A stretch of 64,000 bases of DNA from Spodoptera frugiperda (lineage: Eukaryota > Arthropoda > Insecta > Lepidoptera > Noctuidae): positions 17,882,993-17,946,992 of the forward strand of contig NC_064236.1 of assembly GCF_023101765.2 (NCBI RefSeq), given 5' to 3'. The translations under genes were made by a program, and so were the position numbers. The notes under the pieces were generated by a model. It had not been told where the DNA came from. It saw only the letters and a program-made list of their open reading frames with translations, and ran no database searches. Of the stretch, positions 1 through 9,720 are shown one piece after another (position 1 is the stretch's first letter; the number at the start of each line of letters is the position of its first letter).

Positions 1-733
1 GAGAACTCCGTGCGGAATTGATGGCGTTACGCAACACAGTTGCTGTAAGTGGGTCACCGAAACTGTGCACCGACGACGCAAACATATGCCGCGGTGCAGC
101 TAATGCATCGGTCAGCAGTTTTGAGTCGGCGAAGGCGCAGGCATCGCCACGTGCGGGCGCTGCAGTGAGTCACTCCGCCGAACGGCTAGCGTCTCCGGCG
201 CAGGCTACGACACGTGTGAGTACGTCGACCCCCAAACGTGCTTACGCTGACATCGCTGCAAAGGGGGGTAAGCAGGTTCAACAGGGCGAAAAGCCTCACG
301 TGGATCTGCATCAGGAGGTTCCTAAAAAGAACCAGAATGACAAGGAAGGCTTTACCCTTGTCGAAAGAAAGAAGAAGAGGAAGCCTATTTGCCGCAATCA
401 GTGCGGTACCGCATTGACAGGACACAACTTTACTATCTGCTGCGTCCTGCTGTACCAGCGACGCTGCTCTACGTGTCCCGTCTGCATGACTCCACAGAGG
501 TGGAGGAGATTGTGGAGTTCATCAAGATAAAGGCAAAACTTCATCTGAAGGTCGAGCAGCTGCACTCTCAACACAGAGTGGACTTCAAGTCCTTTGTGGT
601 CAGGGTGCCGACTGAACATCTATCGACCTTCATGAAAGAGGAGTTTTGGCCGCGAGGGGTAGTCTACCGACGGTTCCGAGGTCGGCTACCGGACACTGCG
701 CGACACACGACGCCGTCTCTTCGTGTGACCTAA
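1..733 (+). pseudogene. ORF1-like (gag-like) remnant of a non-LTR retrotransposon
   Basis: The reading frame is already open near the left edge, so the 5' end lies outside the window. The first about 120 residues are Ser/Ala/Lys-rich and end in a Lys/Arg patch followed by a Cys-rich CRNQCGTA motif. A compact C-terminal domain follows in another frame (about 389-733), with the run PTEHLSTFMKEEFWPRGVV near its end. The two parts join only if one frameshift near 425-450 is accepted, so the copy is broken. Proteins of this layout recur in moth genomes beside non-LTR retrotransposons; assignment to ORF1 rests on remembered resemblance and the 3' tail that follows. RT-encoding sequence is absent downstream. 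Confidence 0.5.
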
Positions 734-867
734 TTATTAATTATTAAGCACAACTAAGTGTAATATTGTTTGTAATGTATGTATAGTATTTATAAATTTT
801 AATGTATTAGTTTATAGTATTTTATATGGGCCTATGAAGCCTGAAATAAATGAATAAATAAAAAAAA
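734..867 (+). repeat. 3' untranslated tail with poly(A) of the preceding retroelement
   Basis: AT-rich sequence after the stop ends in GCCTGAAATAAATGA and an A-run at 861-867. A similar CTGAAATAAAT ending is seen at about 28425-28460. The A-run directly abuts the first base of the TIR element at 868, so this is a junction between two elements. Confidence 0.45.
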
Positions 868-1355
868 TAGACTAGACTAAAATAAAACCGTGGGGCACGT
901 AAATTGTCTACAATCGTTGATTAAAATGTTTGTTTTGTAATGTTACACCATAATTAGGCAGTTGTTCAACCGACAACGATGGACGTGTGACAAGTAGGGC
1001 TAGAATTTGGAAACAAGTTGGTAAGCTCGATTATAAGCGAGTTTTAGGGCTCCATAGTGTTGAGCGAGTAGTACTATCGTATATTTTGTCGATTAAAGAC
1101 AAACTACGAGCAGTGAAACGATTCCTCGCCAGTCAGCAGTGTGAATGTCCAACAATAAACTAGTTGAAACATCTCTTTTATTTACACGGAGTGTATAACT
1201 ATTGGAATATCCATGAGCAAGAAAATAGTAAGTAAGTAATTTCGTCACCGTCTGCCAACTGCCTAACGACGAATTAAACGATTCTTCTATCGCACATTAA
1301 GTCGATAATTTGTAGACAATTGACGTGCCCCACGGTTTTATTTTAGTCTAGTCTA
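868..1355. mobile_element. TIR (MITE-like) element, copy 1
   Basis: A 488-bp element with terminal inverted repeats of about 44 bp (left 868-911, right 1312-1355) containing ACTAAAATAAAACCG; a mismatch lies near base 34. No ORF is present. If the outer TA is counted as target duplication it is a TA-type element. A near-identical copy in the same orientation lies at 8241-8736, differing by a few substitutions and an 8-bp duplication (ACTATCGT). The right flank (1356-1483) matches the right flank of copy 2, but the left flank is the unrelated retroelement poly(A) tail. Confidence 0.75.
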
Positions 1356-1501
1356 TGCATATTATGTTTATAATTCCCACGACTGTATCTATTTTTTTAT
1401 TTTTTGGTTTTTAGTACATTTATCTTAAACATTGCAATGTATGTTTCACATAAAACCGTTTAACTTAAAAAGTTTTTTTACCTATTTTTATTTTTTAGTT
1501 T
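1356..1501. repeat. Flank repeat F / Helitron 3' untranslated region
   Basis: Positions 1356-1483 recur as a direct copy at 8737-8860 and as an inverted copy at 8114-8240. It contains GTATGTTTCACATAAAACCG. On the minus strand it follows the Rep/Hel stop codon at once. No hairpin plus CTRR Helitron terminus could be fixed with confidence. Confidence 0.5.
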
Positions 1502-4500
1502 TTAGTTTTTATTTCGCATTCTATTTAATTCATTTAGTGCTTCATTATTGCAAGGTTTCTTGCCCGTTAGTTTATTGCAGTCCAACTCCTCTATACATAG
1601 TCCCTGCAAAGATCTTACTCTACTAAGAGCCACGTAGGATTGACCTTCTTCAAACAGTTTCGCACCTAAGTATACGACTGCGTGATCCACAGTGCTGCCC
1701 TGCATTTTATATATTGTAGAAGCCCATGATAGTATTAAAGGCAACATTCTTATTTCAGCCGTCCCGTAATTGTACTTAGCTGGAAACTGTATGGCTTTCG
1801 GGTGTATAAGATGTACTCCGTCTCTTGCAAAATCAATTCGGACGGAAGGTACATCTGTTGCATACATCTGAGTTCGACGAAATTGAGGCCAAACGATTTC
1901 GTTGATGTAGCCTATAGCGCCATTTACTAATCCCTTTGCGACGTCAATATTGGACCGTAGCATGACTTTTGCCCCCACAAATATTTCCAGTTCCGCTGGT
2001 AAACCCCCAGTTTTGTTGATATCAGCTGGTATTATGGTAGCTATATCCACATTGTTTGCATTTCGTGTGGCGTGTACTAGCTGATCTTGCGCTTTTATTT
2101 TGTAAATGCGAGCACCATTATTTCTGCACAAATTCAATACAGCAGAGTTGTGGTCGTTAACTTGTTGATTTGTGGGGTATATTCTTAACGCTTTGTCTAT
2201 TGCAAACTCGTCACTCGTGTCTTGAAGAAGTCTTCCCATTAAAACACTAAAATGTTGGGTTGTTAGCTCACCGACTCTCAAAGCATTCAAAATATCAATA
2301 AAAGTCTGGTCACCTTGCTGACGCATATTTTCAGTTAATTCACACAGCGTGAATAAACGCCAGAGATGTGTAGCTGGTTGGAGATGTTCTGGCTGTTTGA
2401 AAACAGGTGTTCCTGGTCGTTTTATAGGAGACAGTTGTAAAAGATCACCGAAAAGTAATACGTTTACTCCTCCAAAAAACTCATTTTCACAGTTCTTAAT
2501 TTGCCTCAATCGAGCGTCCATCATACATAACATTTGATAAGACACCATGGAAATCTCGTCGACAATCAAAAATTCTGTCTGATGCCATTGTTGCCTCATT
2601 ATTCGCAAATAGTTTCCGGACAGTGGTGACATACCTGTTATGCGACCGTCTTTCTGTACAGGCAATTTTAAAGTACTGTGTATCGTAGCTCCATTTATTA
2701 ATCTAGCTGCAACTCCTGTTAGTGAGCAGACTTTAACCGCATCCTTTGCGTAACACCTATTAATTTGGTCTCGTAATAACTTTAATAGAAAAGTCTTACC
2801 CACACCAGCTCCTCCTGTAAAGAATATTTTTAAACGTTCTTCAGCACCTGACATTTGATTTTGTATGGACTGGGTAACTAAGGAAAAAAAATCCTTTTGT
2901 CCTGCATTCATAGACTGCTTAGCCTGTAAGAACTGGTCTTCATTCATTGGCAAATAAGGAACTTCTTCTTCATGGTCTACTTCCATCGGCTCTGCGTGTT
3001 CCAGTATCTGAAATGCGTGTACTTGCGCGAATGCATTTTCAAGCTGCCTGTCACGTTCACGATATATTTCCAAGTAGGCGTTTGTTTGTCTTAAACTTTC
3101 TTCATTGGCGAGAAACGCATCTCTGGCACTACTAAATTCTCCTAAAAGTTCGGCCTCATTGCGATACGGCATATACTGGAGTAGTAAACTAATAATATGA
3201 CTCTGGATCAGAAGCTGCCACGAAGTTAGGTACCCGTACAACAGCGTGTTTCTAATAGTCATTTTGGTGTTGTCTGTTAAAGTTATAAGACGCCTTCTTG
3301 TTGTTTGCTCGTGCGGTGCATAAGCATCGGTATCGATGCTCTCTTCATTTATAACTGGCGGTTTTGTGTAGTGTGGCTCAAATAACATCACAAATTCTTT
3401 GAGACACATATTGTTAAAATCATAGTTGGGGTGCTCTGCTGGTCGCTTTTCATATCGTTCGAAAATATTGGCACAATATCCTGCTGCTTGACCAGCTTCA
3501 TTAAACTTCAACACTTTATACCTTTGTTCCGCTTTACGAGTATTGACAAAAATTGTTTTTCTCGAGCTGTCACGCATACTCAAATGGCATAGCCTGAATA
3601 CGCATTCGCAGGCTGAAACTTGACGTTCTCTTAATATGCGCATGCATATTTTAAACAGCTTACGCGAGACGTCAGTTTCTTCTCTTCTAATTTGTTGAAT
3701 AGCTCGAGATATTTCACCTTCTAGGTTTGTAGGTTCTGATTTTGACACGTATTTAGCGATGTAATACGCAATCGACTCATTTGTACCACAATGTTGTATA
3801 TCCATATTGGCTTTCCACATTTTTAGCAAAGCAGGACTGTAATTATTTACCCAACCATCTTCACTTTTTCTTTTAAGAACGCAAATGCGAACACCGTTGT
3901 AGATGAATTCGTTAGATGAAGGATCAATAACATGTGTCTCTAAGCATTCCGAGCGTGGAAAGTTGAAACGACAAACAGAATTATTTTTCGTGCAGGTACT
4001 GGTGTGTCTATGTATTTGACAATTTTTAACTAATTCATATAGTTCTGAAGTTTCTGGAGGAATGGTAGTACTACAGACTGAATCAATGTGAGCTATTCCT
4101 TCAGGTGTCGCAACAGACGGGTGATCTTCGATCCAAACAACCATATGCAAATGAGGACTTCCTCTGTTCTGAAACTCGATTCGCCACCAATGATCTTTAA
4201 CTTTACCGCCAAATATTTCAGTATCAGTTTTAAGAAACTGCATTAGCGCATTAACACGTACCATAAATTGTCTACTCACAACAACTGGATACATCTCGAT
4301 GAGTCTCTGAGTTTCCTGATTATCTATGTCATCTGGGTCAATGTGCTGTTTACCATCACTAACAAGGAGACCTCTTTTCATATCCTTCCAGTGAAGATCA
4401 TTGCAGCTCAATGTAACAAAATAAGTGGGAGGTCCCAAACATCTGATTTGTGCTATAAGATCACTAAGAGCACTACGCCAATAAGCAGCGGAACCTCTTA

Positions 4501-5236
4501 GATTTTTTAAATATAAGTGCAGGTCTTCCACTCGATTTCCGTTTTCCCCTTCAACTTTTCTAGCACAAGCTGCAATGGTTGATTTAACTCGATAGTACTC
4601 AAACATTGATAGAGCATAGAATAGGTAATCGTTGCGCTGAAATCTAACATCAGCACCTAATAAACGAAATTGATAGTAATCCAAAGGACTTATATTTACG
4701 GGTCGTTGTTCTTTCAAACCATTTTTACCATACGGGAAAAGCTGATACCATGCGAACTCTTCTGCTTTTAACTCATAAGCTTCATTCACAATATTATTAT
4801 TCGTCTTTCTTATGATTTCGTTTACATTTTCAGATACCTCAAGCTCATCTTCAACATCAGGTTGGACGCTATCAATAGGCAACATTACAGATGTTTGTAT
4901 AGGTATAGTTTCAAATCTCAGATTCGAAAGCGGTTGTCGTACTTCTACATCCTGATGAGTGACGGCATCTTCCTGTTGCTGTACTTGAACACTCTGACGA
5001 GTGATAATATTTTCCCTCAAATGTACGTCTACGCGTGTAAGGGTGTACGCGATATTACGGGATCCGAGGCATATTTTACAGATGCGGCACAGTTCTTGTA
5101 AGTTGTCGCATTTTATAACACAGGCTTTACCATTTTCTGGTGTTGGTTTTCCTTTTGGGCCACAAGAATGGGAGTCAGCAAAATAGTATTTGTCTTCACC
5201 GCGAAATACGCTAACAGAGTTATTTGATGCTGTCAA
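1502..5236 (-). CDS. Helitron Rep/Hel protein (HUH nuclease plus Pif1-type helicase)
   Basis: 1244 residues. The first codon of the open frame is TTG and probably not a real start; the preceding frameshift separates it from its N-terminal domains. Residues about 20-24 carry DSHS, the end of a cysteine-peptidase-like domain begun upstream. About 180-500 is the Rep region: GSPHLHMVVW near 357-366 is the HUH metal site, and AYYIAKYVSK near 490-499 holds the paired catalytic tyrosines. The C-terminal 450 residues are a helicase: Walker A GGAGVGKT near 807, Walker B IVDEISMV near 891, LLFGDLLQL, a late YKMQGSTVD motif near 1173 and YVALSRVRSLQGL. All key residues seen are present. In a Helitron it nicks the ends, unwinds and transfers one strand. 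It is uninterrupted over 3.7 kb, so decay is recent. Confidence 0.92.
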   Translation of the reverse strand: MTASNNSVSVFRGEDKYYFADSHSCGPKGKPTPENGKACVIKCDNLQELCRICKICLGSRNIAYTLTRVDVHLRENIITRQSVQVQQQEDAVTHQDVEVRQPLSNLRFETIPIQTSVMLPIDSVQPDVEDELEVSENVNEIIRKTNNNIVNEAYELKAEEFAWYQLFPYGKNGLKEQRPVNISPLDYYQFRLLGADVRFQRNDYLFYALSMFEYYRVKSTIAACARKVEGENGNRVEDLHLYLKNLRGSAAYWRSALSDLIAQIRCLGPPTYFVTLSCNDLHWKDMKRGLLVSDGKQHIDPDDIDNQETQRLIEMYPVVVSRQFMVRVNALMQFLKTDTEIFGGKVKDHWWRIEFQNRGSPHLHMVVWIEDHPSVATPEGIAHIDSVCSTTIPPETSELYELVKNCQIHRHTSTCTKNNSVCRFNFPRSECLETHVIDPSSNEFIYNGVRICVLKRKSEDGWVNNYSPALLKMWKANMDIQHCGTNESIAYYIAKYVSKSEPTNLEGEISRAIQQIRREETDVSRKLFKICMRILRERQVSACECVFRLCHLSMRDSSRKTIFVNTRKAEQRYKVLKFNEAGQAAGYCANIFERYEKRPAEHPNYDFNNMCLKEFVMLFEPHYTKPPVINEESIDTDAYAPHEQTTRRRLITLTDNTKMTIRNTLLYGYLTSWQLLIQSHIISLLLQYMPYRNEAELLGEFSSARDAFLANEESLRQTNAYLEIYRERDRQLENAFAQVHAFQILEHAEPMEVDHEEEVPYLPMNEDQFLQAKQSMNAGQKDFFSLVTQSIQNQMSGAEERLKIFFTGGAGVGKTFLLKLLRDQINRCYAKDAVKVCSLTGVAARLINGATIHSTLKLPVQKDGRITGMSPLSGNYLRIMRQQWHQTEFLIVDEISMVSYQMLCMMDARLRQIKNCENEFFGGVNVLLFGDLLQLSPIKRPGTPVFKQPEHLQPATHLWRLFTLCELTENMRQQGDQTFIDILNALRVGELTTQHFSVLMGRLLQDTSDEFAIDKALRIYPTNQQVNDHNSAVLNLCRNNGARIYKIKAQDQLVHATRNANNVDIATIIPADINKTGGLPAELEIFVGAKVMLRSNIDVAKGLVNGAIGYINEIVWPQFRRTQMYATDVPSVRIDFARDGVHLIHPKAIQFPAKYNYGTAEIRMLPLILSWASTIYKMQGSTVDHAVVYLGAKLFEEGQSYVALSRVRSLQGLCIEELDCNKLTGKKPCNNEALNELNRMRNKN

Positions 5237-5718
5237 TATGAAGAATGACTATCAAATAATCTATTTAAAGCTGTATGTAATGTAATGCCGATATTATTGG
5301 TATTTATAGAATCTTGGAGACTCCCGAATAAAATAGTGTCTTCATCATATTCTATAGAAAATCGGCATTCATACATTTGTAAACTTTGCCTGACGATATG
5401 AAAGTTTCGTATCTCTAAATATCCTGTTTCATCCAGTTCAGTAGGATCAAGCTGGGTAAAAATCCAGTAATATAAGGAGTCACCCACTAACATATTAGCA
5501 TTCAGAATATTGACGTCCCATTGATTAGGGCTTAGGATTGCGGCTCGGACAATGTTCGCCAACGACATAGCACTACATTGTACACCAGCATATCCCGAAG
5601 TAAAGACATTGTAGTCACCTTGATGCCATGAAGCTCGAATAATTCTTGCAACATTATTAATTGGAATAAATGCATTTCGAATTTCATTTTCATTCCTTTC
5701 GGACACTTCATCTTCAGA
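5233..5718 (-). pseudogene. Helitron upstream part: cysteine-peptidase-like domain
   Basis: Between the TAG at 5719-5721 and the TGA at 5233-5235. The frame is the same as the upstream parts, so this is one protein cut by a nonsense codon. IIRASWHQGDYNVF and AGVQCSAMSLANIV give a QGD motif and a QC nucleophile candidate; after the frameshift FADSHSC gives a DSH acid-base pair. This spacing of QC and DSHS resembles papain-like deubiquitinase folds (peptidase C76 / OTU-like) that accompany Rep/Hel in some animal Helitrons. Activity and substrate are unknown; the peptidase call is inference from motif order. Confidence 0.6.
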
Positions 5719-6081
5719 CTATTCGGGTATACTAAGTCGTATTAACTCCTGGTCACTAATTTGGGCATTGTCGTCAATACGTACATCTTTGTAAAGCGGG
5801 TTATTTCTGATTAACCGTGTTAAGGCTCTATAGACTTTTTCGCGACATATTGTGAATTCCCTGGTGATGTTCAAATTTTCTAATCGTTCAGTTACTACAA
5901 TAATGCCTACCTGGCTTGCAGATCTTGGTAGCATACTAGGGAGTCTTTCACTGACTTCAAAGATATCTTGGGCAAATAAAACTGCCTGTCCGCGAAAACC
6001 ATACTGCCCATAGAGGCCACTAAATTTCACGATTTTAACAAAGGGAATAGTTTTGCACAGCAAACGTTGTTCCGCCTGTGT
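5719..6081 (-). pseudogene. Helitron upstream part: conserved domain before the peptidase
   Basis: 114 residues from the first ATG (6063), in frame with the repeat domain and separated from it only by TAG 6082-6084. It contains GLYGQYGFRGQAVLFAQDIF and later ENLNITREFTICREKVYRAL. This block (DUF6570-like as I recall) regularly precedes Rep/Hel in Helitron proteins; its role is unknown. It ends at TAG 5719-5721. Apart from the stops there is no sign of decay. Confidence 0.65.
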
Positions 6082-7332
6082 CTATGTTTGAATAACGTCT
6101 GGTATAGAACCTGGATCCAGATTATTCCAGTAAGCTTTTGGTGGTGCTGTTGTTTTATTACTAGTAACATGTGTTTGACAGCGGGAACATAATAACAATG
6201 ATATTTTCGAAGTTAACTCCACAGGTAAGTATGTTAATGCAGCAGCGTTGTACCGAACTGTACGAACTTGATTAGGATAACAACGTTTGGTACAAATATC
6301 ACAAACATGTATACAAATTGTGTTAATAGCATTCTCGAATGCCTGCAGATTATTAGCTCTGCATTGCTGGGTACGCTTTCGTTGTTTATTTAACCTCGTA
6401 TCGCGATGTTCAGGCGTTTCTGAATCCAACTGCTGTTTTTGTCTTTCACGGCTTTGTATTAATCTAACTTCATATTCTTCAGGCGTTTCTGACGCTACCA
6501 TCTGTGTATATCGCTCCCGTTGTTTTGTTAACCTGGCTTCATATTCTTTAGGCGTTTCTGACGCTACCATCTGTGTATATCGCTCCCGTTGTTTTGTTAA
6601 CCTGGCTTCATATTCTTCAGGCGTTTCTGACGCTACCATCTGTGTATATCGCTCCCGTTGTTTTGTTAACCTGGCTTCATATTCTTCAGGCGTTTCTGAC
6701 GCTACCATCTGTGTATATCGCTCCCGTTGTTTTGTTAACCTGGCTTCATATTCTTCAGGCGTTTCTGACGCTACCATCTGTGTATATCGCTCCCGTTGTT
6801 TTGTTAACCTGGCTTCATATTCTTCAGGCGTTTCTGACGCTACCATCTGTGTATATCGCTCCCGTTGTTTTGTTAACCTGGCTTCATATTCTTCAGGCGT
6901 TTCTGACGCTACCATCTGTGTATATCGCTCCCGTTGTTTTGTTAACCTGGCTTCATATTCTTCAGGCGTTTCTGACGCTACCATCTGTGTATATCGCTCC
7001 CGTTGTTTTGTTAACCTGGCTTCATATTCTTCAGGCGTTTCTGACGCTACCATCTGTGTATATCGCTCCCGTTGTTTTGTTAACCTAGCTTCATATTTTT
7101 CAGGCGTTTCTGACGCTATGATCTGTGTGTATCGCTCACGTTGCTTTGTTAACCTGGCTTCATATTCTTCAGGTGCTTTTGACGCTAATTGTTCCCGTCG
7201 TTTCTGTAATCGACTGTTTCTATCACCTTCACTTTCTTCAGCTCGTTTTGCTTTATACTTTTCTTTCGCTTTTTGAAGCCTTCGTTTACGTTGTGTTGCA
7301 GTTTCTGTTTTATTTGTGTTTGTATTTTTTTA
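6082..7332 (-). CDS. Helitron N-terminal region: tandem-repeat domain plus Cys-rich segment
   Basis: The ATG at 7053 gives 323 residues, but the same frame is open upstream to about 7330 and carries three more repeat-like units, so the start is uncertain. Twelve 23-residue units with core ETPEEYEARLTKQRERY are highly charged and probably helical. They are followed by HVCDICTKRCYP and LLLCSRCQTHV, two CxxC pairs that could bind zinc, then YWNNLDPGSIPDVIQT and TAG. The sequence after the TAG continues the known Helitron order. Repeats of the type TPEER-ARL are usual at this place in Helitron proteins; the number and identity of units here are unusual. Confidence 0.75.
6364..7191 (-). repeat. 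69-bp coding minisatellite, 12 units
   Basis: The period is exactly 69 bp (23 codons), preserving the reading frame over 828 bp. Seven consecutive units encode identical peptides and are almost identical in DNA; one has E to K and the edge units are diverged. The gradient, with a uniform centre and diverged edges, is what unequal exchange or replication slippage gives. The opposite strand is also open across the array, as a by-product. Confidence 0.93.
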
Positions 7333-7502
7333 AACGGTTTTATTTAGCTCACCCCGTTTGTTTTATTATTTATTCTTTCTTGGGTCAAATTTAGTAATTC
7401 AAATTTCACCCTCTTCCTGTCAACCGATTAATCTGAAATTTTGTGTACACTTTGGATTTTGGTGACAATACAATTATGTTTATTCATTATCATTATAAAT
7501 TC
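7333..7502. other. Unassigned AT-rich flank of the Helitron
   Basis: No ORF and no recognised repeat. A stretch at about 7320-7335 shares AAATACAAACACAAATAAAA (minus strand) with 8090-8109, outside the left arm of the palindromic composite. Confidence 0.4.
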
Positions 7503-7725
7503 AAGATGGCCGCCGCTACAAAATGGCGGATAATTTAGGTTTTATTAATCCCATCAATATGGGTATCAAATGAAAGGGCTCAACAAGCAGAATACAATAT
7601 ACTATAAAAAAATTAATCTAAGATGGCGGCCGCTACAAAATGGCGGATAACGTAGGTTTTATCAATCCCATCAATATGGGTATCAAATGAAAGGTCTCAA
7701 CAAGTAGAATACAATTTACTATGCA
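7503..7725. repeat. Two-unit direct repeat, period 117 bp
   Basis: Unit 1 starts at 7503 and unit 2 at 7620. Both contain GCTACAAAATGGCGGATAA, then AATCCCATCAATATGGGTAT and ATCAAATGAAAGG. CATCAATATGGGTATCAAAT-like sequence recurs diverged at about 9105-9120 beside another GGCGGCCG patch (9040). Confidence 0.8.
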
Positions 7726-8113
7726 AAATTATGAGGCCGAGGATGCTGGTTGGCTGCGACTTGATTACCGCTCAGCGTAAGAGTGATGGGTGAGGAAGAT
7801 GGCGATAAGGATGACGGTGCTGATCTGCTCCGTGAAGGTAGCTTTCAAGCAGGTCGGGGTCACCACTTTAGGGAACAGAGAGTAAAGTTCCCTAAGAAAA
7901 GGAGGATCCTCCGACTTGGCGAGGTGATCGTGCCTGGCGGGCTTTCTGCCCAACTGTTGTTCGTTGGGACTTTCTATCCGTGTTAATTCGCATGTGCGAC
8001 TACTGTCATCTGTCACTTGTCAGAGTGTCGCCACAGATCGTTTAAATGTCCATTACTCGTGGGAACAAAATGGTAAAAAAAATATATAAAAAATACAAAC
8101 ACAAATAAAAATA
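7726..8113. other. Unassigned spacer
   Basis: GC-richer than its surroundings at 7735-8030. An 83-codon minus-strand frame (7765-8016) has only a GTG at its start. I do not recognise its product and do not call a gene. Confidence 0.3.
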
Positions 8114-8860
8114 GGTAAAAAATCTTTTTAAGTTAAACGGGTTTATGTGAAACATACATTGCAATGTTTAAGATAAATGTACTAAAAACCAAAAAATAAA
8201 AAAATAGATACAGTCGTGGGAATTATAAACATAATATGCATAGACTAGACTAAAATAAAACCGTGGGGCACGTAAATTGTCTACAATCGTTGATTAAAAT
8301 GTTTGTTTTGTAATGTTACACCATAATTAGGCAGTTGTTCAACCGACAACGATGGACGTGTGACAAGTAGGGCTAGAATTTGGAAACAAGTTGGTAAGCT
8401 CGATTATAAGCGAGTTTTAGGGCTTCATAGTGTTGAGCGAGTAGTACTATCGTACTATCGTATGTTTTGTCGATTAAAGACAAACTACGAGCAGTGAAAC
8501 GATTTCTCGCCAGCCAGCAGTGTGAATGTCCAACAATAAACTAGTTGAAACATCTCTTTTATTTACATGGAGTGTATAACTATTGGAATATCCATGAGCA
8601 AGAAAATAGTAAGTAAGTAATTTCCTCACCGTCTGCCAACTGCCTAACGACGAATTAAACGATTCTTCTATCGCACATTAAGTCGATAATTTGTAGACAA
8701 TTGACGTGCCCCACGGTTTTATTTTAGTCTAGTCTATGCATATGTTTATAATTCCCACGACTGTATCTATTTTTTAATTTTTTGGTTTTTAGTACATTTA
8801 TCTTAAACATTGCAATGTATGTTTCACATAAAACCGTTTAACTTAAAAAGTTTTTTTACC
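8114..8860. repeat. Palindromic composite: inverted F arms around a TIR element
   Basis: The left arm 8114-8240 is the reverse complement of the right arm 8737-8860 with few differences; between them lies TIR-element copy 2. The same right arm follows copy 1 at 1356. The whole 747 bp can fold back on itself, with the TIR of the inner element as part of the stem. Confidence 0.8.
8241..8736. mobile_element. TIR (MITE-like) element, copy 2
   Basis: 496 bp, same orientation as copy 1 (868-1355) and near-identical; it has an extra ACTATCGT duplication near 8445-8460. TIRs start TAGACTAGACTAAAATAAAA. The flanks on both sides read TGCA, part of an ATGCAT palindrome. No ORF. Confidence 0.78.
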
Positions 8861-9330
8861 CGACTGCCAAGGAAGGGTTATGTTTTTCGCGCGTATCTTG
8901 TATGTATGAGCCTAATATTCTTTATTACCTCATTTCTTCGAAACGGCTTGATGGATTTCGACAATCAGGGTATCGTTGGATTCGTCTTAATTACCCAAGT
9001 GTTCTTAGATATGTGACGTAAAACAAAAACCAACATGGCGGCCGTGAGGCGCCCTAGATAGGAGTAAAAAAAAATTTTTTTTTTTTATTTGCTACAATAT
9101 GGGTATCAAATTAAAGAGCTCATCATGAGGATTCCAAAATGGTATATCACTGACATATAGAAAAAAAAATACTATGTGCAATTATGTTCTTTATTATCCA
9201 AACTAAATACTCGTATAGGTACTACGCGACGCGATTGACTAGCGGTGTCTGAACTTAAAAGTGAAAAGTGATAATAATAAAAGTACGTCTTAACTAAATT
9301 ATTTACAATGAATTTATTTATAAATAAAGG
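8861..9330. other. Repeat-derived spacer
   Basis: Begins CGACTGCCAAGGAAGGG, a diverged form of the CGACTGCGCCAGAAGGAGGG terminus seen inverted at 42225-42251 and 52690-52767. The rest is an AT-rich stretch with a GGCGGCCG patch and a TATGGGTATCAAATT piece related to 7503-7725. Confidence 0.4.
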
Positions 9331-9720
9331 ACTAGCGACCCGCCCTCGCTTTGCTGAACGTTAAATAAGGAATCTATCTACATAGTCGTTTACCTATAGC
9401 CCATGCGACGCGTCAACTGTAAAGACCGTTTTTTGTCTAAAACTAATAGAAATTTTTAAACAATGTAAAGAGCAAATTTTATCTTCATTTAATGTAGAAA
9501 ATTAATAGACTATTTAAAAGGATAAGGATTAATACTATTACGGACAAAAACCCCTCACAATAAAAGATCCAAAAAAAAAAATTAAATAGTTCACACGACG
9601 AAAATTCTTTTAAAGAATTAGACCGTTTACGAAATTTGTAAATAGTAAATTTTACTGCCCTTAATCCTTCTTCTTTTTCTAATTCCTTTACTCTCTTTGT
9701 GTTACGCAATCAATCTAAAA
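9331..9720. repeat. Dispersed repeat starting CTAGCGACCCGCC
   Basis: The start ACTAGCGACCCGCCCTCGCT resembles other CTAG-led starts in the window (26970, 43784, 55543, 62703). No TIR or TSD was seen. A 74-codon minus frame inside has no recognised product. Confidence 0.4.

Larger units (their letters stand above)
1502..7332 (-). mobile_element. Helitron coding unit, nearly intact
   Basis: From about 7330 down to 5233 one frame is open except for two TAG codons (6082-6084 and 5719-5721). At 5233-5236 the frame shifts once, then stays open to the stop at 1502. Together this is about 1,850 codons from the ATG at 7053. Domain order matches animal Helitron proteins: charged repeats, Cys-rich segment, upstream conserved domain, peptidase-like domain, Rep nuclease, helicase. 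Upstream of 7053 the frame is open to a TAA near 7330 with no in-frame ATG, so the true start is unclear; a missing 5' part or upstream exon is possible. The element moves by rolling-circle copying of a single strand. Confidence 0.85.

Noticed and set aside
6364..7191. CRISPR-like array
   Set aside because: The repeat is contiguous without spacers and is coding; the host is a eukaryote.
6287..7276. Long plus-strand frame (329 codons) across the 69-bp repeats
   Set aside because: It is the antisense of the Helitron repeat domain; openness follows from the 69-bp period, and the minus strand continues into recognised Helitron domains.
1502..7332. Host PIF1 helicase gene
   Set aside because: The HUH and two-Tyr motifs and the upstream Helitron domains show a transposon protein.
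7765..8016. 83-codon minus-strand frame
   Set aside because: No ATG at its start (GTG) and no recognised motif.
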